The translations under genes were made by a program, and so were the position numbers. Shown here piece by piece: positions 36,076 through 43,808 of a stretch of DNA of 47,437 nucleotides. The notes under the pieces were generated by a model. The model was not told the origin of the DNA and searched no databases. It worked only from the letters and a program-made list of their open reading frames with translations. The stretch is from positions 1 to 47,437 of the forward strand of contig NZ_JARWOP010000206.1 of assembly GCF_029868745.1 (NCBI RefSeq). Reading direction: 5' to 3'. How positions within the stretch are numbered: position 1 is the stretch's first letter; each line of letters starts with the position of its first letter. This stretch comes from Nocardia wallacei (GTDB taxonomy: Bacteria > Actinomycetota > Actinomycetes > Mycobacteriales > Mycobacteriaceae).

Positions 36076-36156
36076 CCTCGTCATCCCGGCGCGCTTTTGG
36101 CCGGGATCCACGTCGCGCGAATGGATTCCGGCCAAGAGCATGCCGGAATGACGAGG
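36076..36156. repeat. Long inverted-repeat (REP/MITE-like) element downstream of tuf3
   Basis: Two 35-base arms (36076-36110 and 36122-36156) pair as an inverted repeat with 30 of 35 matches and an 11-base spacer. All five mismatches are transitions that still pair as G-U in RNA. The arms start CCTCGTCAT and contain GGCCGG. Such strongly paired intergenic elements are often dispersed in nocardial genomes. It could terminate tuf3 transcription. No second copy is seen in this window. Confidence 0.65.
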
Positions 36157-36229
36157 CCGGGTCGGGGTCGGTGGCGGGGCCCAGGGGCGGCGGTAAGAAT
36201 TGACGGAACGACCAGCCGCCGATGGCGGG

Positions 36230-37171
36230 TCAGCGTGCGGAGCGGCCCAGCCCCGGCCCGTTGTCGGCGGCTCGGTTGCTGGCGGCCCGCAGGCTGACCG
36301 AGGTGGGGACGGATTGCTGCGGTTGCTGCGGTGGCCGGGGCGCGCGGACGGGCTGGCTCGGCGCGTCGGAGAAGGGGTCGAGGCGCGGCCAGCTGCGTCC
36401 GCTGTCGGCCAGCTCGGGCTCCTGCTCCAGCGCGTCGGCCTCGCGTCGCGACGGTGCGTCCACCTCGGCGAGGCCGACCAGCACGATCAGCATCATGGTC
36501 ACCAGCGTGACCGTCATGATCAGTGGAGTGAGCAGTTCCACCGGCTCCACACCGCTGCCGCCCACGGCATGATCACCGTGGTGCGCGCTCATGGACGCCA
36601 TACCGGTGTAGTGCATGCCGCACACCGCCAGACCCATGATCACCGCCGCGCCGAGGGTCGCGCCGAAGCCGTGCACGTGCAGCATGAACCACAGCGCCGC
36701 CGTCGCCGCGACCACCGCGATCACGACCGACAGCGTCACCAGCCCCATGCCGTACTCCACGTGCGCGCCCGCGTGCATCGCGGACATCCCGAGGTAGTGC
36801 ATGGCCGCCACGCCCACGCCGGTGACCGCGCCGCCGATGGGTAGCGCCAGGATCTCCCGCCGCACCCGCACCACGATGGACAGCCCGATCCACACCACCA
36901 CGATCGCGATGGCCGCGCTGAGCAACGTCATCGGAATGTCGTAGCGAACGGTCATGCCCTGAATGGAGAAACCGAGCATGGCGGTGAAGTGCATGACCCA
37001 GATGCCGCAACCACCCAGCGCCACCGCCGCGGCGACGAGCCAGCCGCCCGGCCACCGCGACGATCGGGCGTGGACGGCACAGCGAAGGCCGAGCACAGAG
37101 CCGATGAAAGACATGAGATACGCGAGAATGGGTGTCAGCAACCCATGGTTGAAATGGTCGAGCTCGAGCAC
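36230..37171 (-). CDS. Stand-alone MHYT-domain membrane sensor
   Basis: A 313-residue protein with seven membrane helices (residues ~10-225) and three MHYT-type motifs: VMHFTAM, AMHYLGM and GMHYTGM. These are proposed to bind copper and sense a gas such as O2, CO or NO. No GGDEF, EAL or kinase output follows. Instead there is a ~75-residue Pro/Arg/Ser-rich cytoplasmic tail. The GTG at 37171 has GGAG nine bases upstream; an ATG 21 bases earlier lacks a ribosome-binding site. The function of such short MHYT proteins is unknown. Confidence 0.8.
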   Translation of the reverse strand: MLELDHFNHGLLTPILAYLMSFIGSVLGLRCAVHARSSRWPGGWLVAAAVALGGCGIWVMHFTAMLGFSIQGMTVRYDIPMTLLSAAIAIVVVWIGLSIVVRVRREILALPIGGAVTGVGVAAMHYLGMSAMHAGAHVEYGMGLVTLSVVIAVVAATAALWFMLHVHGFGATLGAAVIMGLAVCGMHYTGMASMSAHHGDHAVGGSGVEPVELLTPLIMTVTLVTMMLIVLVGLAEVDAPSRREADALEQEPELADSGRSWPRLDPFSDAPSQPVRAPRPPQQPQQSVPTSVSLRAASNRAADNGPGLGRSAR

Positions 37172-37283
37172 GGCGATGTTCTCCAATGGCAACAGCAGTT
37201 ATCAATCCGTGACCGGACGATAGTTCAATCCGGTGCGGGTTGGGGATTGCATTGTGAAAGCTTCGTGCCGCTGGATCAGCGGC

Positions 37284-38978
37284 TCAGGCTAGTAGGTGGG
37301 TCGGTGTCACCTGCGGACGTACCTTGTGCACGAAGTTTCGGCGTAGCCGGTGGTAGGGCTCGTGCTCGCCGTAGAAGTTCTGGCGCATTTGCGCCAGTTC
37401 GTAATCCCGGTAGGCAGACAGCGGCTTCGCGGCCTCGTCCGCGGCGCGGCGCTGCTTCTTCGCGACCAACCGGTCCGCCAGCTCCGGCGCCGCGGCCATC
37501 GCCTCGGCCTCTCCGCGCACCCACGCCCGGAACTCCTCGGCACTGCCCGGGGCCACCCGGTCCGCCAGGCCGATCGCCGCCGCGCGCCGGGCCCCGACCG
37601 GCAGCGTCTCGCGGGTGAGCCGGTCGGCGACCTCGCTGCCGACCCGCCGCGGCAGCGTGTAGGTCCAGTACTCCGACCCGTGCAGTCCCATCAGCCGGTA
37701 GTGCGGATTCAACACGACCGACTCGCGGCACCACACCTCGTCGGCGGCCAGCGCCAGCATCACCCCGCCCGCGGCCGCATTGCCCGCCAGGGCCGAGATG
37801 ACCAGCTTGTCTGTGGTGGTCAGGATCGCCTCGACCAGGTCGTTCATCGCGTTGATGTTGTACCAGGACTCCTCGGCCGGATCGTCCGCCGCCTCGATGA
37901 CATTGAGGTGGATGCCGTTGGAGAAGAAGTCCCGCGGCGGACCCAGCACCAGCACGGCCACCGGCCGTTGCGCGGCCTGACGGTAGGCGGCCAGCAGCCG
38001 GCGGCACTGATCGGTACTCATCGCACCGCCCGCGAACGCGAATTCCAGATAGCCGACCTCGCCGTGCTCGCGGTACCGCAGTTCCGACCACGTGTCCCGG
38101 GTGGCCGCCTCGAACGGCGTCACCGGAACCTCCGGAACTCCGGCGAGCAACTCGGGGCCCAGCTCGTCGACCGCGGGCCGCTTGAATGTGGCCGGTCCGC
38201 CCGGCGTACGCCGCGGCCGCAACTGCGGCAGCCACACCGCGCCGTCGACGGTGGCCCGGCAGATCGCGCCGTCGCGGGTCGCGATCACCGAGCCGGGGAA
38301 GCCGCGCAGCCGATCCTCGTTGTGCCCGCCGTGCAGGAAGTACTGCCGCCCGAACAGCTCGTCCAGCACGCCCGGCTGGGAGTCGGCGGCGCGCAGCCGC
38401 CGCAGCACGGTGGCGGTGTCGTCGGCCGACCAGTCGATGCGGCGGTACTCCTGGGCGTGGTAGGGCCGCAGCTGTCCGCGCACGTCGGGGCGGCTGTAGT
38501 CGAGCGGTTCGGGCATGAACCGGCTGTCGGCGAAGCGCTCGACGGCGAGCAGCACCGCGCGCACGGCCGCGTCGGAGACCTCGTTGCGATACAGCTCGCT
38601 CTTGCCGCACGCCGCGACCGGGAAGGGCTCGGAGGCCCAGATCGGCCCGGCGTCCATCTCCGCGACCGCCTGCAACACGGTGACGCCCCACTCCGGAGCG
38701 CCCTCCTGAATGGCCCAGTCCAGCGAGGACGGTCCACGGTCGCCCTTGGGACCCGGATGCACGATCAGGACGGGATAGGCAGTCCAGATGTCCTCCGGAA
38801 TCGCCGAAGTGAGCATCGGAGCCAGAATCAGGTCCGGCCGGAAATGGCTCACCCGCGCGCGCAGCAGATCGTCGCCCAGCGCCAGTTCGACGCCGACTCG
38901 GTGCCCGCGTTCCCGTAGCTCGGTGTGCACCCGCTGCGTGAGACTGTTGAATGCGCTGGCGACCAGCAGGATGCGCAC
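37284..38978 (-). CDS. hypX: HypX/HoxX-like fusion: formyltransferase-like plus crotonase-like domains
   Basis: A 564-residue protein. Residues 1-~270 resemble formyl-tetrahydrofolate-dependent transferases: H74 in LIVHPGPKGDRGPSSLDWA (split at the G) and D109 in EMDAGPIW sit at the usual catalytic places. Residues ~300-564 are a crotonase fold with FFSNGIHLN and GNAAAGGVMLALAAD forming the oxyanion hole. This two-domain layout is HypX/HoxX, which makes CO from a formyl group for the active site of O2-tolerant NiFe hydrogenases. No hydrogenase structural or hyp genes are in the window. The start is GTG with GGAGGAAA six bases upstream. Confidence 0.8.
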   Translation of the reverse strand: MRILLVASAFNSLTQRVHTELRERGHRVGVELALGDDLLRARVSHFRPDLILAPMLTSAIPEDIWTAYPVLIVHPGPKGDRGPSSLDWAIQEGAPEWGVTVLQAVAEMDAGPIWASEPFPVAACGKSELYRNEVSDAAVRAVLLAVERFADSRFMPEPLDYSRPDVRGQLRPYHAQEYRRIDWSADDTATVLRRLRAADSQPGVLDELFGRQYFLHGGHNEDRLRGFPGSVIATRDGAICRATVDGAVWLPQLRPRRTPGGPATFKRPAVDELGPELLAGVPEVPVTPFEAATRDTWSELRYREHGEVGYLEFAFAGGAMSTDQCRRLLAAYRQAAQRPVAVLVLGPPRDFFSNGIHLNVIEAADDPAEESWYNINAMNDLVEAILTTTDKLVISALAGNAAAGGVMLALAADEVWCRESVVLNPHYRLMGLHGSEYWTYTLPRRVGSEVADRLTRETLPVGARRAAAIGLADRVAPGSAEEFRAWVRGEAEAMAAAPELADRLVAKKQRRAADEAAKPLSAYRDYELAQMRQNFYGEHEPYHRLRRNFVHKVRPQVTPTHLLA

Positions 38979-39190
38979 GGTTTTCCTCCATCAGGCGGTG
39001 CTGCGGGCGGACCGGGATCGCCGATCCGAGTGAATGTTCTCCACGAAACTAGCGGGGCGCCAAATGCGGTGCATCTCGGGCACACCCGGAGCAACTGACG
39101 GGCGTTTCGCGACCCGCTGCGCGGGTATCTCGTCAGCGCTCAGCGAAGTGCGGATTGGGGCCGCGAAACCCGCCCCGAGCAGGAGGGACG

Positions 39191-39607
39191 ATGTCCGACA
39201 ACAACTCTCGGGGCGATCAGGCCGTGCTGCCGAGCCAGGTAGGTGACGACCGGTCGGTGTTCGACCGCTTCGCGACCGTCGTCGCGGATCGCGTCTCGCA
39301 GGCGTGGTTTTTCACCGCCTGCGCGCTCATCGTCGTCCTCTGGGCGCCCACGATTCTCCTGACCGACCTCGACACCTGGCAGCTGATCATCAACACGGTG
39401 ACGACGGTCATCACTTTCCTCCTCGTCGCCCTCCTGCAGAACACCCAGCGCCGCGCCGACGCCGCCGTCCAGCAGAAACTCAACGCGATCGCCGACGGCC
39501 TCGCCGACCTGATGCAGGCCGTCGGCACCGATAACCCCGAACTCCAACAGGACCGCCGCGAACTGCTCGCCGCGGTCGGCCTGGAAAACCGCGAAGGCGC
39601 CGATTGA
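39191..39607 (+). CDS. Low-affinity iron permease-family small membrane protein
   Basis: A 138-residue protein with two membrane helices (near 38-57 and 67-84). The block TWQLIINTVTTVITFLLVALLQNTQ is the family core of the low-affinity iron permease (FET4-like) proteins, here in the short bacterial form. The C-terminal ~45 residues are charged and helical. Iron transport by the bacterial forms is not established. GGAGGG is four bases before the ATG at 39191. It stands divergent from hypX across a 212-base gap in which I see no other feature. Confidence 0.75.
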   Translation: MSDNNSRGDQAVLPSQVGDDRSVFDRFATVVADRVSQAWFFTACALIVVLWAPTILLTDLDTWQLIINTVTTVITFLLVALLQNTQRRADAAVQQKLNAIADGLADLMQAVGTDNPELQQDRRELLAAVGLENREGAD

Positions 39608-39661
39608 GCGGAAAACGGTCATGGGGGAATCGGTTCGCTCGCGGCGGGGGTTGGGCCTGGG

Positions 39662-40630
39662 GTGAGCATTGGAATTGCGGTATCGCCGTTCGCGCTCGAT
39701 GCCACCGGCAATGCGGTGGATGCGGCCGTCGCCATCGGCCGGGAGGCGGCCGGGGCCGGGCTGAGTTCGCTGTGGTTCGGGCAGGGTTTCTCGCACGACG
39801 CCGTGCTGGTGTCCGCCGTGGTGGGGCGCGAAGTGCCGGGTATCGAGGTGGGCACGTCCGCCGTGCCGATTTCGGGCCGCCATCCACTGCTGGTCGCGAG
39901 CCAGGCCCAGACCGCGCAGGCGGCGACGGGCGGGCGTTTCATGCTCGGGCTGGCGCTCGGCACCGCGGCCACCACCGAACAGGTCTTCGGGACCGGCTTC
40001 GCGCGCCCGATCGCCCGCCTGCGCGAATTCGTCACCGTGCTGAACTCCGTATTCGACACCGGCACAGTCGATTTCCAGGGCGAGACGATAACGGCGGCGA
40101 ACCCTATGCCCGCCGCGGTCGCCGGCGCCGAGCCGCGGGTGCCGATCCTGGTGGCGGCCATGGGACCACAGGCCTTGCGGGCCACCGGCGAACTGGCCGA
40201 CGGCACGCTGCCCTTCCTGGTGAGTCCGCGGGCACTGGCCGAACACGTCGTCGCTCCGATCGAGCGCGCCGCGGCGCGGGCCGGGCGGAACCGCCCGCGC
40301 ACGGTCGTGCTGGTTCCCGGAGTCGTCACCGCCGATGTCGACCGAGCCCGCGAGGCGGCGGCCGAGCAGACGGCCTTCTACGACTCCATCCCGTCCTACA
40401 CCCGCATGATCGGCCTCTCCGGCGTCTCCCGCGCCGCCGACCTGGTCGTCATCGGCGACGAGGAGCACATCGCCGCCCGCGTCGAGGAATACTTCGCCGC
40501 GGGCGCGACCGATGTGGTCTTCTCGCAGACCGGCCTGACCACCTCCGAGGACCAGCGCCGAACCTGGCGGCTACTCGGCGAGCTGAATCGCGCTCGCCGA
40601 GTGGGCGATCAGGCCATGTTGCCGTCGTAG
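39662..40630 (+). CDS. LLM-class (F420-dependent type) oxidoreductase
   Basis: A 322-residue luciferase-like (beta/alpha)8 oxidoreductase. Features are GLSSLWFGQGFSHDAVL near 33-49, GTSAVPISGRHPL near 63-75, RFMLGLALGT near 92-101 and PILVAAMGPQALRATGELADG in the C-terminal half. These match the F420-dependent group common in Actinobacteria rather than FMN luciferases, though cofactor choice is inferred. The substrate is unknown. The GTG start is 54 bases after the iron-permease-like gene. Its 3' end overlaps the convergent secreted-protein gene by 22 bases. Confidence 0.82.
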   Translation: MSIGIAVSPFALDATGNAVDAAVAIGREAAGAGLSSLWFGQGFSHDAVLVSAVVGREVPGIEVGTSAVPISGRHPLLVASQAQTAQAATGGRFMLGLALGTAATTEQVFGTGFARPIARLREFVTVLNSVFDTGTVDFQGETITAANPMPAAVAGAEPRVPILVAAMGPQALRATGELADGTLPFLVSPRALAEHVVAPIERAAARAGRNRPRTVVLVPGVVTADVDRAREAAAEQTAFYDSIPSYTRMIGLSGVSRAADLVVIGDEEHIAARVEEYFAAGATDVVFSQTGLTTSEDQRRTWRLLGELNRARRVGDQAMLPS

Positions 40631-41136
40631 CAGAGCGAGGCGGTGCGCCAAGTCGCTTCGGGGCGGGCCGTTCCCGCGCCGAAGTGCCAGCCCGCTACGG
40701 GCCCGGCGGCCTTCCAGAACAGCCGCCCGTCGGCGGCCCGGACCACCTGGTAGATGTCCTCGGTGCCGGGGATCAGCTGGTTGCCGCTGCAGTAGTCGTT
40801 GTACGAGGTGCCGGGCTGGCGAGCCCCGGCGCTGAACTGCCCGGCGGGATCGGTGCGGGCACCCGGGTTGGCGACGGTGTCGAGGCGATCGGTCGAGGCT
40901 CCGGCGAACCAGTACGGTGCGCCGAGACTGTCTGCCCCGCAACGATACTCGCGGCCACCCGCGACCACGGTCGCGCCGGGGTGATGCGCGGCGCCGTCCC
41001 AGGCGCAGGCCGCCGTGGGGTGGACCGTCGACGTGTGGGATTCCGCCGCGGCCGGGCCTGTCACCAGGCCGACCCCTCCGACGATCACCGCGGCAATCGC
41101 GGTGAGTGTGAACGTTGCGCGAGGAACATATGCCAT
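40609..41136 (-). CDS. Secreted hypothetical protein
   Basis: A 175-residue exported protein with a signal peptide (hydrophobic 10-27, probable cleavage after GPAAA near 31). The mature part has four cysteines (residues 44, 66, 115 and 168), which could form two disulfides, and many Trp/Tyr/Gly residues. I recognise no family. It lies just downstream of a 30-bp near-perfect palindrome (41167-41196), so it is probably tightly regulated. GAGAG is close before the ATG. The last 22 bases overlap the end of the LLM oxidoreductase gene on the other strand. Confidence 0.65.
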   Translation of the reverse strand: MAYVPRATFTLTAIAAVIVGGVGLVTGPAAAESHTSTVHPTAACAWDGAAHHPGATVVAGGREYRCGADSLGAPYWFAGASTDRLDTVANPGARTDPAGQFSAGARQPGTSYNDYCSGNQLIPGTEDIYQVVRAADGRLFWKAAGPVAGWHFGAGTARPEATWRTASLCYDGNMA

Positions 41137-41166
41137 GACTCTCGCCTCTCTGCTCGCCGTTGAGCA

Positions 41167-41196
41167 ATCTACTATCTACGTACGTAAATAGTAGAT
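41167..41196. promoter_or_regulatory. 30-bp near-perfect palindrome (operator) before the secreted-protein gene
   Basis: Arms ATCTACTAT and ATAGTAGAT flank the core palindrome TACGTACGTA, with only one mismatched pair (C/A) in 30 bp. It starts 31 bases upstream of the secreted-protein ATG, in an AT-rich island. The form suits a TetR- or PadR-type repressor, but no regulator gene is adjacent. Confidence 0.65.
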
Positions 41197-41307
41197 GAAG
41201 CACGTCGTATCGCGCCACGTCATGAAGGCCACAAGGCATTCGGCCTTAACGGACACAATCCGGGCCGGCGCGGCAATTCTCGCCGTGCCGGGGTGATCTG
41301 CGTCCGC

Positions 41308-42396
41308 TCAGGCCGGTGTCAGCGCGATCTCGCCGCCTCCGGGCAACAGGAACGGCAGCAACTGCGCCGCCTCCGCGCGCACGGCCTCCTCGTCGGCGGC
41401 CGACAGCGGATGCCACGGGGTGATGCGCAGCGTCGAACCGCTCAAATCCCAACGGCCGTGGACGAATCCGTCGACGAGGTACATCGGCACGCCCGCCGAG
41501 GCCACCTTGGCGATGCGCGTCCGGTCCTCGTCGCTGATGACGCGCCGCCGATCCCGATGCCCGAGGAGCGCGTTGTCGAAGGCGGGCAGGAAACGCACCG
41601 GCACCGGCAACTCCGGGTCGGCCAGTGGCGCCCCGGGCAGGTCGAACAGCTCGCGACCGTCCTCGTCTCGGACGATCCGCAGCCGTGGCCGCAACCGCTC
41701 CACGACCTCCGTCAGCCGCGTGACGCCCGACCAGGCCTGCACATCCGCGACGGTCGCCGGACCGAACGCCGCGAGATATCGCAGCACCATCGTCTCCGGT
41801 TGCGGCAGCCGTTCCAGGGACTCGCCGATCCATTCCTCCGCGAGCGCGACCGACACGTACCGGGTGCGCCAGCCGCCCCACGCGCCCGAATCACCCACGT
41901 GCACAAGGGGCATCAGCAGCCCGACCGACTGGGCGAGCCGTCCCGGATGCCGCCGCGGAAACCGTTCGGCCAGCACCTTGCCCAGCTCCCGCCGGGTGGG
42001 CGTGGCACCGGTCAGCAAACCCCTTCCCGCGGCGGCCAGTTCACCGAGATCCAGTCCCGCGATCTCGTCGCGGAAGTACGCCGACCGCAGCAGCGACTCG
42101 ACGGCCGCCCGCACCGTCGGCTGCAACCAGCGGAAATCCTCCGCCGTGGACAGATGCACGGTGCGGCGAATCATGGTGGATCGCACCACCTTCCGATCCC
42201 GCAGCAGGCCCTCCAGCTCGTCGTGCCGGAAGCCCCGAAGCCGCGTCCACAGCCCGACATACGGCCAGTTCGGCTCCTGCCCCTGCACCGCGACCAGATG
42301 GCGGATCACCTCCAGCGCGGGCATCGTCACCCGCTCGGTCAGGAACTGCCGGGTCAGCAGTGTCCGGTTCAGCGCGCGTCGCGAGAGTTCCGTCAT
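41308..42396 (-). CDS. AlkZ-like winged-helix (HTH_42) DNA glycosylase family protein
   Basis: A 362-residue member of the HTH_42/AlkZ-YcaQ superfamily: tandem winged helices with a beta-barrel. The catalytic QxQ motif of AlkZ is seen as Q38-G39-Q40 in VAVQGQEP, almost the same positions as in Streptomyces sahachiroi AlkZ (Q37, Q39), as I recall. The family excises bulky alkylated bases and unhooks interstrand crosslinks made by azinomycin-type agents. Later blocks PVRFLPAFDNALLGHRDR and MYLVDGFVHGRW are typical family strands. The ATG at 42396 has AGGATGGG just upstream; a GTG 48 bases earlier is possible. The lesion specificity is unknown. Confidence 0.78.
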   Translation of the reverse strand: MTELSRRALNRTLLTRQFLTERVTMPALEVIRHLVAVQGQEPNWPYVGLWTRLRGFRHDELEGLLRDRKVVRSTMIRRTVHLSTAEDFRWLQPTVRAAVESLLRSAYFRDEIAGLDLGELAAAGRGLLTGATPTRRELGKVLAERFPRRHPGRLAQSVGLLMPLVHVGDSGAWGGWRTRYVSVALAEEWIGESLERLPQPETMVLRYLAAFGPATVADVQAWSGVTRLTEVVERLRPRLRIVRDEDGRELFDLPGAPLADPELPVPVRFLPAFDNALLGHRDRRRVISDEDRTRIAKVASAGVPMYLVDGFVHGRWDLSGSTLRITPWHPLSAADEEAVRAEAAQLLPFLLPGGGEIALTPA

Positions 42397-42491
42397 GAAC
42401 CCATCCTGATCGGGATATAGGACAGTTTCGGTCCTATGTGGCACGCCGCTATTTGCGCGCGAAACGCGGGGCGCGGGGTGATCATGGAGGT

Positions 42492-43526
42492 ATGTCGAGC
42501 GACCTGGCCGCCTTCGTGCGCGGACTGCCCAAGGCCGAACTGCACCTGCACCTCGAGGGCACGCTGGAGCCGGAGCTGAAATTCCGGCTGGCCCGGCGCA
42601 ACGGTGTGGAGCTGCCCGAACGCACGGTGGACGAGGTGAAGCAGACCTACGACTTCCACGACCTGACGTCCTTCCTGCAGGTCTACTACCCGGCCATGCG
42701 GGTCCTGCAGCGCGCGCCGGACTTCCACGACCTCGCCTACGAATACCTGCTCCGGGCGCACGCCCAAGGCGTGCGGCACGTCGAGATGTTCTTCGACCCG
42801 CAGGCCCACACCGGCCGCGGCGTCTCCTTCGACACGGTGATCGGCGGCTACCGCTCGGCGATCGTGCGGGCGCACCGCGAGGTAGGCATCTCGGCCGAGC
42901 TGATCCTGTGTTTCCTGCGCGACCACTCCGCCGAATACGCGATGGCCACCTTGCTGGAGGCGCTGCCGTACCGGAATTGGATCATCGGCGTCGGCCTGGA
43001 CTCCGACGAGCGCGGCAACCCGCCGAGCAAGTTCGCCGCCGTCTTCGAGCGCGCGCGGCGCGAGGGCTTCCAGCTGACCATGCACTGCGACATCGATCAG
43101 CAGAACTCCCTCGAACACATCCGGCAGGCGCTCGAGGACATCGCCGTGGACCGAATCGACCACGGCACCAACATCGTCGAGGACGAGCGCCTGGTGGAGT
43201 TCGCGAGGTCCAAGGGCATCGCCTTCACCTGCTGTCCGGTCTCCAACTCGTTCGTCACCGCGCAGATGAAATCGGCCGAGATCACCGGGCTGCTGGAGCG
43301 CGGTGTGACCGTCACGGTGAACAGCGACGACCCCGCCTATTTCGGCGCGTACGCTGCCGAGAACTACACGGCCCTGGCCGAACAGGCCGGACTGAGCCGG
43401 GAGCAGCTGGCCGAGCTGGCCCGAAACTCGTTCCGCGCCTCCTGGATTACGCCGGCGCGGCGCGAGCGGTACCTTGCCGAGATCGATGAGTACGTCGCTC
43501 GTCACAGGGCCGATCCCGCGACTTGA
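42492..43526 (+). CDS. Adenosine/adenine deaminase-family amidohydrolase with altered active-site motif
   Basis: A 344-residue amidohydrolase of the adenosine/adenine deaminase family. Zinc ligands H18 and H20 are in LHLHLEG, H198 follows, DHGTN carries H224 and NSDDPAYFG the metal Asp (D279). The overall pattern (HLEGTLEPEL, FFDPQAHTGRG, GVGLDS) is closest to bacterial adenine deaminases. The usual HAGE, whose Glu protonates the purine, reads HCDI (198-201), so the catalytic Glu is absent and D200 may act instead. The substrate may not be adenosine or adenine. The ATG at 42492 begins the conserved region; GGAGG is very close to it. A hairpin with a T-run follows the stop. Confidence 0.75.
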   Translation: MSSDLAAFVRGLPKAELHLHLEGTLEPELKFRLARRNGVELPERTVDEVKQTYDFHDLTSFLQVYYPAMRVLQRAPDFHDLAYEYLLRAHAQGVRHVEMFFDPQAHTGRGVSFDTVIGGYRSAIVRAHREVGISAELILCFLRDHSAEYAMATLLEALPYRNWIIGVGLDSDERGNPPSKFAAVFERARREGFQLTMHCDIDQQNSLEHIRQALEDIAVDRIDHGTNIVEDERLVEFARSKGIAFTCCPVSNSFVTAQMKSAEITGLLERGVTVTVNSDDPAYFGAYAAENYTALAEQAGLSREQLAELARNSFRASWITPARRERYLAEIDEYVARHRADPAT

Positions 43527-43529
43527 CGG

Positions 43530-43592
43530 ATCGCACGGTGCGATGCCATTATGAATATGGGAAGGCACCGGAAATCAGGTGCTTGTTTCTTT
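43530..43592 (+). terminator. Hairpins with T-run after the deaminase gene
   Basis: A perfect palindrome ATCGCAC-G-GTGCGAT (43530-43544) starts four bases after the deaminase stop. A second hairpin pairs 43563-43569 with 43578-43584 (core GCACC/GGTGC, 8-base loop) and is followed by TTGTTTCTTT, a good intrinsic-terminator shape. It ends just upstream of the rpoB2 promoter. Confidence 0.6.
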
Positions 43593-43599
43593 GCGTCTC

Positions 43600-43628
43600 T
43601 AGACATCTCCCGATTCTGGGTGTAATTT
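43600..43628 (+). promoter_or_regulatory. Putative rpoB2 promoter
   Basis: TAGACA (43600-43605), a 17-base spacer and TAATTT (43623-43628) form a SigA-type promoter. It would give a leader of about 175 bases before the TTG start. No rifamycin-associated element consensus was recognised in the gap. Confidence 0.5.
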
Positions 43629-43808
43629 GAGTCTTCGCGCCGGGTCGCGTGCTGTCCGACTCTCGAAATGCCCAACCATGGAAAGTGGCACTTGTCTGCA
43701 TGCCGCTTTTCGCGTGTTGCCGTCGAGTCGGTCGGCACGGCGTCCGGAACGGCGCGATATGTGAAATCCGCCCGCAGGTCAAGCAGATACCGTGACGAAG
43801 GACGCATC

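Noticed and set aside
43527..43808. Rifamycin-associated element upstream of rpoB2
   Set aside because: I looked for the known GC-rich inverted-repeat motif of rifamycin-inducible genes and saw no convincing match on either strand.
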